Shown one piece after another: positions 8,473 through 17,385 of a stretch of 64,000 nucleotides of DNA. The position numbers and the translations under genes were made by a program. The stretch lies in contig NZ_BJZV01000016.1 in assembly GCF_007992215.1 (NCBI RefSeq), forward strand, positions 1 to 64,000, read 5' to 3'. Below the pieces are notes generated by a model that saw only the letters and a list, made by a program, of their open reading frames with translations, had not been told where the DNA came from and did no database searches. This stretch comes from Methylobacterium gnaphalii (lineage in GTDB: Bacteria > Pseudomonadota > Alphaproteobacteria > Rhizobiales > Beijerinckiaceae). Position 1 is the first letter of the stretch. Each line of letters opens with the position of its first letter.

Positions 8473-9879
8473 TCAGGCGAACGCCGCGACGGGCGCTCGC
8501 ACGTGACCTTCCTTCTCGAGATATCGCGCGATGCGCAGCACCACATCCTCGCGCCAGGGCGCGCCGATGATCTGCACGCCGAGGGGAAGCCCATCGTCGA
8601 GCCATACGGGGACGGCGGCGACCGGCAAGCCGATAAACGAGATCGGCTGCGTGAAGACGCCGATATTCGCACGAACGGGCAGTTCCACGCCGTCGAGCAC
8701 GAAGGTCTTTTGACCGAGCCTGGGCGCCCGGCACGGTGTGGATGGAGCAAGGATGACGTCGACGTCGCGGAACAGGTCGAGGACGGCCGTGCGGTAGTGA
8801 CGGCGGAAGCGCTGCGCGCGCTCCAGGTAAGGCGCAGGGATCATCGCACCGGCGATGAGCCTGTCGCGGACGGCCGGATCGAAATCTTCGGCACGGCTGC
8901 GCAAGCGATCGAGGTGCAGGGTGGCGCCTTCCGCGGCCGTGATCAGGTAGGCCGCCGCACGGGCACGGGCGGCTTCCGGGATATCGACCGTTCGATCGCA
9001 TCCGAGCGCGTGGCCGAGGTGCTGGACGGCAGCAAAAGCCTCTGCATCGCCGCCACGAGCGAAGTAGCCACCGGCAACGCCGACACGAAGATCCCCGATT
9101 CCTGCGTCGAGCGTTGGGCGCACGGCCTCGATCCCGCGATCGGTCTCCACGGGATCGGCTGGATCAGGCCCCTGCATCGCGTCGTAGGCAAGCGCGAGAT
9201 CCGTGACCGAGCGGGCGATCGGGCCGAGATGGTCGAGGCTTCCGACGAAGGGGAAGCTGCCGGCCCTGCTGAGCCGGCCATAGGTCGGCTTCAGGCCGAA
9301 GCAGCCGCAGAAGGCCGATGGGACGCGGATCGAGCCGTTCGTATCGGAGCCGAGCGTCAGCGGGACGAGACCTGCCGCAACCGCGCCTCCCGAGCCGCCG
9401 GACGACCCGCCGGACATATGCTCAAGATCATGCGGGTTTCGTGTCGGCCCGTCGTGGATGTTCTCGCCGGTGAAGTCGTAGGCGAATTCGCCCATGTTCA
9501 GGGCGCCGACGAGGATCGCTCCCGCTGCTTCGAGCCGCGCGATCAAGGTCGCGTCGCGCTCGGCCGGGACTCGGTCGCGATTGATTTTCGCGCCAGCCCT
9601 GGTCGGCAACCCGGCGACGTCGAAGAGGTTCTTCACCGCGAAAGGTACACCGGCCAGGGGGCCGATGGCTTGGCCGCGCTGCCGAGCGGCATCGACGGCA
9701 TCGGCGCGCGCGAGAGCGCGGTCTGACAGCACGTCGGTGAAGCTGTTCACGCGGCCGTCGATCCGCGCGATCCGTTCGAGCGTCGAGGCGACGACGCTGC
9801 GAGCACTGACGGACTTCGTCGAGACAGCGGATGCGATCTCTGCGGCGGAGGCTGTGCTCAGATCTTCCACGCGCGTCAC
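8473..9879 (-). CDS. atzE: AtzE-like 1-carboxybiuret hydrolase, catalytic subunit (amidase signature)
   Basis: 468 residues from a GTG overlapping the atzG stop (GTGA). It is an amidase-signature enzyme with Lys83 in FAVKNLFDVAG, cis-Ser159 in SGGSSGGSGG and nucleophile Ser183 in DTNGSIRVP. The C-terminal half ends with FIGLPVAAVPV and LPLGVQIIGAP, normal for the family. AtzE pairs with AtzG in a GatCA-like complex and hydrolyses 1-carboxybiuret, the product of cyanuric acid ring opening, releasing ammonia. Placement between atzG and atzH separates it from generic amidases. A longer upstream frame would read through atzG and is rejected. Confidence 0.9.
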   Translation of the reverse strand: MTRVEDLSTASAAEIASAVSTKSVSARSVVASTLERIARIDGRVNSFTDVLSDRALARADAVDAARQRGQAIGPLAGVPFAVKNLFDVAGLPTRAGAKINRDRVPAERDATLIARLEAAGAILVGALNMGEFAYDFTGENIHDGPTRNPHDLEHMSGGSSGGSGGAVAAGLVPLTLGSDTNGSIRVPSAFCGCFGLKPTYGRLSRAGSFPFVGSLDHLGPIARSVTDLALAYDAMQGPDPADPVETDRGIEAVRPTLDAGIGDLRVGVAGGYFARGGDAEAFAAVQHLGHALGCDRTVDIPEAARARAAAYLITAAEGATLHLDRLRSRAEDFDPAVRDRLIAGAMIPAPYLERAQRFRRHYRTAVLDLFRDVDVILAPSTPCRAPRLGQKTFVLDGVELPVRANIGVFTQPISFIGLPVAAVPVWLDDGLPLGVQIIGAPWREDVVLRIARYLEKEGHVRAPVAAFA

Positions 9880-10076
9880 GCCTCGAAAACCGGTGCAGCC
9901 TCGGCTTCGTCGGCCAGAAGGAAGCTGGCGACGAGCTCTGCCGCCGCGTGCAGGACTTTCAGGTTCGCAACGATTGCCGGCGCCCAGTCCGGATCGATCG
10001 CGAGATCGAGGATGCCCAGCCCTGCGCTCAAATAGGCATCCGGATCGAATGCCGGTTTCGTGTCGCGTGCCGCCAT
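9876..10076 (-). CDS. atzG: AtzG-like small subunit (DUF4089)
   Basis: 66 residues from ATG 10076. The sequence fits DUF4089: a first helix (DPDAYLSAGLGILDLAI), the conserved turn DPDWAPAIVANLKVLHAAAELVASF, and a short acidic tail. AtzG is structurally like GatC and wraps AtzE, being needed for its folding and activity. The TGA overlaps the atzE GTG by four bases, indicating coupled translation in the 1:1 ratio expected for a complex. Confidence 0.9.
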   Translation of the reverse strand: MAARDTKPAFDPDAYLSAGLGILDLAIDPDWAPAIVANLKVLHAAAELVASFLLADEAEAAPVFEA

Positions 10077-10181
10077 TGTCGCCCCGATCGATCCACTGGC
10101 TTGCGTGAGAGAACGGTGATGGCGTGGCCCCGTGCAACGGCCACGCCACACCCCGTTGGCGAGTGCGAGCGTCTCAGCGCG

Positions 10182-10850
10182 TCATGGGGTGGTCATCGAC
10201 GCGATCGCGCGGCCGGAATCGGTTACCCATCCGAAGATGCCGCCTTGCGCCTTGATCATCGCGAGCCCGACGTCGTGGAATTCCGGGATGTACGAGCCGC
10301 AGGCATCCGAGACGACGACGCAGCGATAGCCACGGTCATTGGCCTCCCGCACCGTCGTATGCACACACACCTCGGTCGTGACGCCGCAGACGAACAGCGT
10401 CGTGATCCCGCGGGCCTGCAATGCGTCGCCGAGCCCGGTCGCGTAGAAGGCGCCCTTCCCCGGCTTGTCGATGACCAGCTCGCCCTCCCGCGGCTGCAGT
10501 CTGGGGATGATGTCGTGGCCTGGTTCCCCGCGGATCAGGATGCGCCCCATCGGGCCGGGCGCGCCGATGCGTGCAGTCGGCTCTCCGCGCTCGAGCTTGG
10601 CAGGGGGCGCATCGGAGAGATCGGGTTTGTGGCCCTCGCGGGTATGAATGACGAAAAGGCCTGAAGCGCGTGCCGCCTCGAGAAGATCCTGCGCTGGTCG
10701 GATGGCCTTGGCGAGCAGAGACACGTCGTTACCGAGCGTTTCGCCGAAGCCTCCCGGTTCGAGGAAGTCGCGCTGCATGTCGATGATGACGAGCGCAGTC
10801 GCCCCGATCTCGAAGGAGAGGAGTGACGGTTCAGCGTCGACGATGGGCAT
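10182..10850 (-). CDS. Isochorismatase-like cysteine hydrolase, candidate triuret/biuret hydrolase
   Basis: 222 residues from ATG 10850; a TTG at 10886 is a possible longer start. Triad Asp24 (VIIDMQRDF), Lys129 ([10 protein letters not shown]) and Cys162 ([10 protein letters not shown]) is complete. [10 protein letters not shown] and the IDKPGKG loop are shared with biuret hydrolase encoded at 31.4 kb, but the N-terminus and the 80-110 region differ. It is the first gene of the operon, followed by atzG-E-H after 105 bases. Because AtzEG uses carboxybiuret, an enzyme that makes carboxybiuret would fit, which is what the known triuret hydrolase TrtA (same family) does. Exact substrate is inference. 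Confidence 0.75.
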   Translation of the reverse strand: MPIVDAEPSLLSFEIGATALVIIDMQRDFLEPGGFGETLGNDVSLLAKAIRPAQDLLEAARASGLFVIHTREGHKPDLSDAPPAKLERGEPTARIGAPGPMGRILIRGEPGHDIIPRLQPREGELVIDKPGKGAFYATGLGDALQARGITTLFVCGVTTEVCVHTTVREANDRGYRCVVVSDACGSYIPEFHDVGLAMIKAQGGIFGWVTDSGRAIASMTTP

Positions 10851-10888
10851 GATGATGAGCGCGAGACTGCATTTCCAGGCGCTCAATC

Positions 10889-10898
10889 ATGTATGCAC
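10889..10898 (-). promoter_or_regulatory. Predicted GntR operator upstream of the isochorismatase-atzGEH operon
   Basis: On the minus strand this reads GTGCATACAT, differing by one base from GTGCATACAC found twice before the BMP operon at 27.1 kb. It lies 39 bases upstream of the ATG of the isochorismatase-like gene, and a further half-site (CATACACA) is at about 10923-10930. Confidence 0.6.
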
Positions 10899-10979
10899 AA
10901 CACGCCGTTGGCGTGCCCAAACCATACACATCGCTGCACGAATGTGCGGCGCTTGACGCTCCCCTATGCAAAAGCGGCC

Positions 10980-11717
10980 TCAGCGGCGGGAGCGGATCGG
11001 GTCGGCCGGCCGATCGGCGCGCCCATTCGAAGCGCGGCCAGTTGGAGCCTGGTTGCGCGCAGCCTTCCTTCCGACGGCGGCCTCGGCATCGACGGCCTCG
11101 AAGACGTCCTCGACGATGCTCATGTGAACGAGCATCGCCGCGTTGGCCGCGGCGGCGTCGCGGGCGAGGATCGCCCGGACGACGAGATCATGCTCCGAAT
11201 GCGATCGCACAAGGCGGCCCGGCGCCAGAAACTGCATGCGCCTGTAGGGCGTGAGCCGTCGGCGGAGGTTTCGCGCGATCTCTTCGACGACGCTGTTATG
11301 GGAGCCTTCGTAGAGAAGGCTGTGAAATTCCTGGTTTCCGGCGATGTAGGTGTCCAGGTCGTCGGCTTTAGCCGCGTGTCCCATGCGCTCATGCAGATCG
11401 CGCAACCGGCCGCGTTCGGCCGGGCTCATGCTGAGCGTCGACAGGCGGGCGCAGGTCGCCTCGATCTCGCCCATGGCGATGAACAGCATGTCGAGTTCAT
11501 CCGGCGTGATCATCCGGACGGTGGCACCATATCGCGGGCGCAGGTCGATCAGCCCAGTCCCGTTCAGGAGCCGCAACGCGTCGCGTACCGGTGTCCGCGA
11601 TACGCCGAAACGCTTGGCGAGCAGTTCTTCTTCGAGATGGGTGCCGGGGGAGAGTTCACCCGACAGAATGGCGTTGGCGATCTCGTCAGAGAGGTTCTCG
11701 GCGCGAGTTTGAGACAC
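10980..11717 (-). CDS. GntR-family transcriptional regulator (FadR/FCD type)
   Basis: 245 residues from GTG 11717 (GAGG four bases upstream); ATG 11822 would add 35 residues of Ser/Pro-rich sequence not typical of the family. A winged-helix domain occupies about residues 5-70, with EELLAKRFGVSRTPVRDALRLLNGTGLI as the recognition-helix region. The FCD effector domain follows, with DLDTYIAGNQEFHSLLYEGSHN containing metal-ligand type Asp/His and the HMSIVEDVF C-terminal helix. FCD members usually bind small organic acids and TGTnnnACA-like palindromes. The gene stands beside atzGEH and a matching site precedes it, so it is the prime candidate for local and self control. Confidence 0.9.
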   Translation of the reverse strand: MSQTRAENLSDEIANAILSGELSPGTHLEEELLAKRFGVSRTPVRDALRLLNGTGLIDLRPRYGATVRMITPDELDMLFIAMGEIEATCARLSTLSMSPAERGRLRDLHERMGHAAKADDLDTYIAGNQEFHSLLYEGSHNSVVEEIARNLRRRLTPYRRMQFLAPGRLVRSHSEHDLVVRAILARDAAAANAAMLVHMSIVEDVFEAVDAEAAVGRKAARNQAPTGRASNGRADRPADPIRSRR

Positions 11718-11820
11718 GGATCCTCGGTCTTTTTCGAGTACGCTCGGAACGGGCGTTCTCTTTGGCGCGGGGCGATCGAAGGCGGCGGTTGTCGATGACG
11801 AGCAGCACATGCCACCTGCC

Positions 11821-11830
11821 ATGCATACAG
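11821..11830 (+). promoter_or_regulatory. Predicted operator upstream of the GntR gene
   Basis: ATGCATACAG matches the island consensus at eight of ten positions and lies about 100 bases upstream of the GntR start in the 466-base region shared with the divergent outer-membrane gene. The rest of 11718-12183 holds no gene or terminator that I can support. Confidence 0.45.
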
Positions 11831-12183
11831 CAATCGCGGTGGCTCGGCACCGTGCAAACCGCCGGCCAAGCTTGAGCGCGCGATCTCATTTTTCAATCGC
11901 CACGGGCGATATTCGGCATCACAGCCACAGGAACAGCATGTCGATTGAATCCACGGCATAGTTGTGCCGAGTCTTCGGCGACGCCCTGTAGATCAAATCG
12001 GTAAGAGAGAAGAACGAAGCCCGTGCTTCGACCTCACCGTCTAGTGACCGCTTGACAGCAACTGGCGCGCCGACAGACCTGTTGCTGAATTGTTACGGCG
12101 GACGTTCCCGATTTGCACGGTCCGCGGCATGGCACATCGGTTGCTGCCCTCATCTCGTGTTTCGCGAATGAGGAGAACAGAAA

Positions 12184-13182
12184 ATGTTCGCGCGGGGGCT
12201 TTGGGCGACGGTGCTGTCGCTCGGTATGGTTGGATACGGCGCAGCGGCGGATCTCGATATCAAAAAGGAAAGGGCGCCGGAGACGCGGGAGGTCAAGGAA
12301 ACCCCGTTCTTCCTCTTTGCCGATACGCAGGTCAGCTTTCGCTACCAGTTTCCGGCTGCTGAGCCGGGCGTGCAGGTGTCGAAGCCCGATGGAAGCGTCG
12401 CGACCCGCGGCATTCCGAAATACATCACCAACATCTCGCATGCCGATGCCTGGGCCTACGGCACGAACTTCTTCTCGCTCGATATCCTGCGATCGGCCAA
12501 CCAGGATCCGGCTGGTACGACGAACGCCCCCGGCGGGTTTGCCCAGTACGATTACGGTGCGACGGAAGCCTATGGCCTCTATCGCGGCACTTTGAGCCTG
12601 AACGCCCTGACGAATACCAAGGCCTTCACGATCCCGGGGATCGTGAAGGACGTTTCGCTCGCCTTCGGCTTCGATGCGAACTCGAAGAACACCGCCTTCG
12701 GCCCGAAGAAGCGCGACGTCGTCGGCGGCCTGACCTTCTCGGTCGACGTGCCGGCGGGCTTCCTGAACATCTCGACGCACGCCTACAAGGAGTGGAATCG
12801 CAACGGCTTCAACCTGCAGCCGAACCGCGATGTCAGCTTCGACACGGTTCCCGAATTCGAGATCGTCTATAACTTCCCGCTGAGCTTCTTCCCGAACGTC
12901 CCGCTCTCGATCGCCGGCTTCAACAACATCGTCCTGCCCAAGGGCCGCGGAGTCTCGGATCCCAGCGCCTTCGCCACCAATCCGAAGACCGGCCTCGAAT
13001 TCCTGTCGCGCACCAACCTCGTGCTCGACGTGGGCAAGCTGGTCTGGAACCAGCCCAACAGGCTCGATGCCTTCATCGGCTTCCAGTACTGGCTGAACAA
13101 GTTCGGCAACCAGGAGACGCCAACCTTCAAAGGCACCGAGGAGAAGAGCTTTCTCGCCGGCTTCGCGGTCCACATCTTCTGA
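12184..13182 (+). CDS. Outer-membrane beta-barrel protein, possibly a nucleobase/nucleoside channel
   Basis: 332 residues. ATG 12184 is preceded by GAGGAG. Residues 1-21 are a Sec signal peptide ending YGAAA. The mature protein has alternating hydrophobic strands, many aromatic residues and a C-terminal Phe (FLAGFAVHIF), as expected for an outer-membrane barrel. Strand patterns such as FADTQVSFRYQF and DAWAYGTNFFSLDIL are reminiscent of the Tsx nucleoside-channel family, but I cannot confirm that without a search. It heads the operon containing the 8-oxoguanine deaminase-like enzyme and BMP transporter 1, which suggests outer-membrane passage for purine-type compounds. Confidence 0.7.
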   Translation: MFARGLWATVLSLGMVGYGAAADLDIKKERAPETREVKETPFFLFADTQVSFRYQFPAAEPGVQVSKPDGSVATRGIPKYITNISHADAWAYGTNFFSLDILRSANQDPAGTTNAPGGFAQYDYGATEAYGLYRGTLSLNALTNTKAFTIPGIVKDVSLAFGFDANSKNTAFGPKKRDVVGGLTFSVDVPAGFLNISTHAYKEWNRNGFNLQPNRDVSFDTVPEFEIVYNFPLSFFPNVPLSIAGFNNIVLPKGRGVSDPSAFATNPKTGLEFLSRTNLVLDVGKLVWNQPNRLDAFIGFQYWLNKFGNQETPTFKGTEEKSFLAGFAVHIF

Positions 13183-13257
13183 GCCGCGACGATCCTCGAA
13201 TCCCAATACGATATGAGACCCGCGTTGTACCGGGCTGGACACGCGTCAGGAGATCGG

Positions 13258-14622
13258 ATGAGCGAACACAACGCGAAGGGAAGCCGTCTCTGGATCAAGA
13301 CGCCGCTGGCCATCCTCGCCGAGGGGGCCGGCGGCGGGGTCGTCGTCGAGGGAAGCCGCATCGTTGAACGCGTTGCGGCCAGCGCCAAGCCGTCCAGTTC
13401 GGTCGACGAGACCTTCGATGCCTCCCGTCACGTCGTCATCCCTGGTCTCGTCAACACCCATCACCACTTCTTCCAGACACTGACCCGCGCCCATCCGTTG
13501 GCGATCAACAAGCCGCTGTTTCCGTGGCTGAAATCCCTCTACTCGGTCTGGCATAGGTTGACCCCGGAGGCCTTCCGCCTCGCCTCACGGCTCGCCTATG
13601 CGGAGTTGCTGCTCTCGGGCTGCACCACGGCCGGAGACCATCACTACCTCTTCCCCAAGGGGCTCGAATCCTCGGTCGACATTCAGGTCGAGGAGGCCAA
13701 GGCCCTTGGAATCCGAGCCTTCGTGACCCGTGGCTCGATGAGCCTGTCCGAGCGCGATGGCGGCCTGCCGCCGGACACGCTGGTGCAGGACGACGACACC
13801 GTGTTGTCCGACAGCGAGCGTGTGCTCTCGCTGTTCCATGATCCCTCACCCGGCGCGATGGTTCAGATCGGGCTCGCGCCCTGCTCGCCGTTCAACGTCA
13901 CCAAGCGGCTGATGCGGGAAAGCGCGGCATTGGCCGACCGCTACGATTGCCGCCTCCATACCCATCTCGGCGAGACGCTCGACGAGGACGCCTATTGCCT
14001 GGAAGCCTTCGGCCAGCGTCCGGTCGACTATCTCGAGGAAGTCGGCTGGATGAACGCGCGGGCCTGGCTCGCGCACGGCATTCACTTCAACGACGAGGAG
14101 GTGGTCCGGCTCGGCAAGGCGGGCGTGGGTGTCTGCCATTGCCCGACCTCGAACATGACGCTGGCCTCCGGCTGCTGCCGAACCTGCGAACTCGAAGCCG
14201 CCGGCTCGCCCGTGGGCCTCGGTGTCGACGGCTCGGCGTCGAACGACAACTCGAACCTGATGGAGGGCGTGCGCCACGCTCTGATGCTCAACCGGCTGAC
14301 CTACGGCGCGGAGAAGGTCACGCATCTCGACGCCCTGCGCTGGGCGACGGAGGGGTCCGCCGCCTGCCTCGGCCGCTCCGATATCGGCCGGATCGAGGAG
14401 GGCCGCGAGGCGGATCTGGCGCTGTTCACGCTGGACGAGCTGCGTTTTTCTGGCGGGCACGACCCGCTCGCCACCCTGGTGCTTTGCGGTGCCTACCGGG
14501 CCGACCGAGTGATGGTCGCCGGGCAATGGCGGGTCATCGACGGGCATCCCATCGGACTGGACACTCGCCGGCTTCGCGAGGAGCATTCCCGGCTGGCGCT
14601 CAGCCTGTTCGGAACCTCCTGA
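13258..14622 (+). CDS. 8-oxoguanine deaminase-like amidohydrolase (AtzB-related)
   Basis: 454 residues from ATG 13258, with AGGAG six bases upstream; an earlier ATG at 13213 lacks such a site. It is an amidohydrolase-superfamily deaminase: NTHHHFFQTLTRA carries the first metal His pair, LHTHLGET the third ligand, WLAHGIHF the fourth, and GVDGSASNDNSNLMEG the catalytic Asp with the SASND signature characteristic of 8-oxoguanine deaminases. The expected reaction is 8-oxoguanine to urate plus ammonia, feeding the urate oxidase at 22.9 kb. AtzB (hydroxyatrazine hydrolase) is a close relative. The stop is immediately followed by the ATPase ATG, so the two are co-translated. Confidence 0.85.
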   Translation: MSEHNAKGSRLWIKTPLAILAEGAGGGVVVEGSRIVERVAASAKPSSSVDETFDASRHVVIPGLVNTHHHFFQTLTRAHPLAINKPLFPWLKSLYSVWHRLTPEAFRLASRLAYAELLLSGCTTAGDHHYLFPKGLESSVDIQVEEAKALGIRAFVTRGSMSLSERDGGLPPDTLVQDDDTVLSDSERVLSLFHDPSPGAMVQIGLAPCSPFNVTKRLMRESAALADRYDCRLHTHLGETLDEDAYCLEAFGQRPVDYLEEVGWMNARAWLAHGIHFNDEEVVRLGKAGVGVCHCPTSNMTLASGCCRTCELEAAGSPVGLGVDGSASNDNSNLMEGVRHALMLNRLTYGAEKVTHLDALRWATEGSAACLGRSDIGRIEEGREADLALFTLDELRFSGGHDPLATLVLCGAYRADRVMVAGQWRVIDGHPIGLDTRRLREEHSRLALSLFGTS

Positions 14623-16245
14623 ATGGACGCTGCCCCGTCGCCCGCCATCGGGATCCCGCGGAACGAGGGGCCGACCCCGCTCTTCGGCGCCTACGGTATC
14701 GTCAAGCGCTTCGGCAGCTTCACGGCCAATGACGGCGTCGACCTGGAGATCCGCGCCGGCGAGATTCACGCGCTGCTGGGCGAGAACGGGGCTGGCAAGT
14801 CGACCCTGATGAAGATGCTCTACGGCCTGCTGGAGCCGACGGAGGGCGTCATCACCCACAAGGGCGACATCGTGCAGCTTCCGAACCCCGAGGCCGCCCG
14901 CCGGCTCGGGATCGGCATGGTGTTTCAGCATTTCTCGCTGTGCGAGAACCTGACCGTCGCCGAGAACATCGCGCTCGTCATGCCGAAGGCGCTCTCCGGC
15001 AAGGCGCTCGCGGCGCGGATCGCGAGGCTCGGCGCGGACTATGGACTGCATCTCGATCCGAGCCGGCCGGTCTGGTCGCTCTCGGCGGGCGAGCGCCAGC
15101 GCATCGAAATCGTGCGCTGCCTCCTCCAGGATCCGAGCCTCCTGATTCTCGACGAGCCGACCTCCGTCCTGACGCCCGGCGAGGCGGAGGTGCTGTTCAC
15201 GGTGCTGGAGCGCCTCCGCGAGGAGGGCCGCGCGCTGCTCTACATCTCACACCGCCTCGACGAGGTCCGGCGGCTCTGTGCGCGCGCGACGATCCTGCGC
15301 GCCGGCAAGGTGGTGGGCGCCTGCAATCCGCGCGAGGAGACCGCCCGCTCGCTCGCCGCGATGATGGTTGGGACGGCGGTGCGGGAGGTGACGCACCGGA
15401 AGCGCGGTACGCCAGGCCGGGAGCGTCTGCGTGTCGATCGCCTCAGCCTCCCTGCCCCTGGTCTGCACGCGACCTCGCTGCGCGATGTGACGTTGAGCGT
15501 GGCGGGCGGCGAGATCCTCGGAATCGCCGGGATCGCCGGCAACGGGCAGGCCGAACTCTTCGCTGCCCTATCGGGCGAGATCCGCGCGCCGTCTCCTGAG
15601 GCCGTGCGGATCGATGGACAGCCAGTCGGCTCCCTCGGCATCAACGCACGGCGTAGGCTCGGAGCAGGCTTCGTCCCGGAGGAGCGCAACGGCCATGCCG
15701 CAGCGCCCCTGATGAGCCTCTCCGAGAACGTCCTTCTGTCGCGCTATGCAACGGTGCCGCTCACCCGGTTCGGCTGTCTCAAGCTCGGTTCCGCTCGCGA
15801 TCTCGCCAGACGCGTGATCGACGCTTTCGACGTTCGCAAGGCCGGCCCCGACCCGGCGGCCGGCACGCTTTCGGGTGGCAACCTCCAAAAGTTCGTCGTC
15901 GGGCGCGAGATTCTGGCGGAGCCGGGTGTCCTGGTCATCAACCAGCCTAGCTGGGGCGTCGATGCGGCTGCCGCCGCGCATATTCGACAGGCAGTCATCG
16001 ATCTCGCCGCACGTGGCGCCGCCATTCTCGTGATCAGCCAGGATCTCGTCGAGCTGTTCGAGATGGCCGGAAAGCTCTCGGTCCTGAACGATGGAACTCT
16101 CTCGCCGGCAGTGCCCTCGGCCGAGACCAGCCGGGAGGCGGTTGGCCTGCTGATGGGCGGTGCGAGCGATCACGGCTCGGCTGGGGGCAGCCTTCCGCCG
16201 GTCCATGAGATGGCACCGGTCCCCTTGCCGGCCCACGCGCACTGA
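14623..16245 (+). CDS. ABC transporter ATPase, BMP/nucleoside type, system 1
   Basis: 540 residues with two ABC domains in one chain, the architecture of nucleoside (YufO/NupO-like) and sugar importers. Domain 1 has GENGAGKST (about 53), the variant signature LSAGERQRIEIV and LLILDEPTSVLTP. Domain 2 has a degenerate P-loop GIAGNGQAE, LSGGNLQKFVVGRE and LVINQPSWGVD. The degenerate second site is normal for this family. The start codon abuts the deaminase stop. It serves the two permeases and binding protein that follow in the same operon. Confidence 0.92.
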   Translation: MDAAPSPAIGIPRNEGPTPLFGAYGIVKRFGSFTANDGVDLEIRAGEIHALLGENGAGKSTLMKMLYGLLEPTEGVITHKGDIVQLPNPEAARRLGIGMVFQHFSLCENLTVAENIALVMPKALSGKALAARIARLGADYGLHLDPSRPVWSLSAGERQRIEIVRCLLQDPSLLILDEPTSVLTPGEAEVLFTVLERLREEGRALLYISHRLDEVRRLCARATILRAGKVVGACNPREETARSLAAMMVGTAVREVTHRKRGTPGRERLRVDRLSLPAPGLHATSLRDVTLSVAGGEILGIAGIAGNGQAELFAALSGEIRAPSPEAVRIDGQPVGSLGINARRRLGAGFVPEERNGHAAAPLMSLSENVLLSRYATVPLTRFGCLKLGSARDLARRVIDAFDVRKAGPDPAAGTLSGGNLQKFVVGREILAEPGVLVINQPSWGVDAAAAAHIRQAVIDLAARGAAILVISQDLVELFEMAGKLSVLNDGTLSPAVPSAETSREAVGLLMGGASDHGSAGGSLPPVHEMAPVPLPAHAH

Positions 16246-16257
16246 GCGATCGCCACC

Positions 16258-17349
16258 ATGCGCCTCGACCTCGTCCCCCGCACCCGCCGTTCCTCGCTCC
16301 TCAACCTTCTGTCTCCAGCCCTCGCCTTCGTTGCGGCCGTGCTGATCGGCGGCATCGCCGTGGCGGCGCTCGGCGTCTCGCCGGTGCAGGCCTTCGTCAC
16401 CTACTTCGTCATGCCGCTGAGCGAGATCTGGTCTCTGCAGGAGATCGCCTTGAAGGCCGCTCCCCTCGCGCTGATCGCGACGGGGCTGGCCTTCTGCTAC
16501 CGCGCCAATCTCTGGAATATCGGCGCCGAGGGCCAGTTCGTCGTTGGCGGCCTCGCGGGTGGCTGGGTCGGCATCGCCACGCATGGCGCGGAGGGGATGG
16601 CGATCTGGATCCTGCCCGTCATGCTGATCGCCGGCACAATGGCCGGCGCCGCCTACGCCCTGATCCCGGCGGTGCTGAAGGTGCGTTTGGGGGTCTCCGA
16701 GATCCTGACGAGTCTGATGCTGGTCTACGTTGCCCAGCTGCTGCTCGACTATATGGTCCGCGGCCCGTTGCGCGATCCGGCGGGCTTCAACTTCCCGCAA
16801 AGCGTCGGCTTCGATCCCGCTGCCCGCCTGCCCTACCTGATGGAGGGCGAAACGCTGCATATGGGCGTGTTGATCGCGCTGCTCGCCGTGGTGCTCGCGA
16901 CGATCGTCCTGTCGCGCACCCTGTTCGGTTTCGAGGTGCGCCTCGTCGGCGCCAGCCCGCGCGCGGCCCGTTTCGCCGGCTTCTCCGATGCCCGGCTGAC
17001 ACTCGCGGCCTTCGCGATATCCGGTGGTGCGGCGGGTCTTGCCGGCATCGCCGAGGTCGCCGGCAGGATCGGTCAGCTCCAGCCCGAGATCTCGCCGGGC
17101 TACGGCTTCACGGCGATCATCGTGACCTTCCTCGGGCGGCTCTCGCCGCCGGGCATCCTGCTCGCGGCCATCGTCATCGCGCTGACGACAATCGGTGGCG
17201 AGGGCGCGCAGATCGATCTGCGGCTGCCGCTCGACCTGACCCGCGCCTTCCAGGGGCTCCTGCTCGGCCTGGTGCTCGGGGCCGACGTGATTGCCCGCTA
17301 CCATGTGCGGATCGTACCGGGCGGTCCGTCGAGCCGTGCCGTTCCCTGA
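16258..17349 (+). CDS. ABC transporter permease 1, BMP/nucleoside type, system 1
   Basis: 363 residues, mostly hydrophobic with about nine to ten spans, of the branched-chain/BMP permease superfamily. Family features are NLWNIGAEGQFVVGGLAGG near residue 80, the VSEILTSLMLVYVAQLLLDYMVRGPLRDP segment, and GYGFTAIIVTFLGRLSPPG. Sequence lies 12 bases after the ATPase. It pairs with the next permease to form the membrane channel. Confidence 0.92.
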   Translation: MRLDLVPRTRRSSLLNLLSPALAFVAAVLIGGIAVAALGVSPVQAFVTYFVMPLSEIWSLQEIALKAAPLALIATGLAFCYRANLWNIGAEGQFVVGGLAGGWVGIATHGAEGMAIWILPVMLIAGTMAGAAYALIPAVLKVRLGVSEILTSLMLVYVAQLLLDYMVRGPLRDPAGFNFPQSVGFDPAARLPYLMEGETLHMGVLIALLAVVLATIVLSRTLFGFEVRLVGASPRAARFAGFSDARLTLAAFAISGGAAGLAGIAEVAGRIGQLQPEISPGYGFTAIIVTFLGRLSPPGILLAAIVIALTTIGGEGAQIDLRLPLDLTRAFQGLLLGLVLGADVIARYHVRIVPGGPSSRAVP

Positions 17350-17385
17350 ACGCGACCGCGTGAACAGCCCGCGCCGGAGCCCCTC

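Noticed and set aside
12034..13242. 402-codon minus-strand frame opposite the outer-membrane gene
   Set aside because: The plus-strand protein has a signal peptide, barrel pattern and ribosome site. The antisense frame has none.
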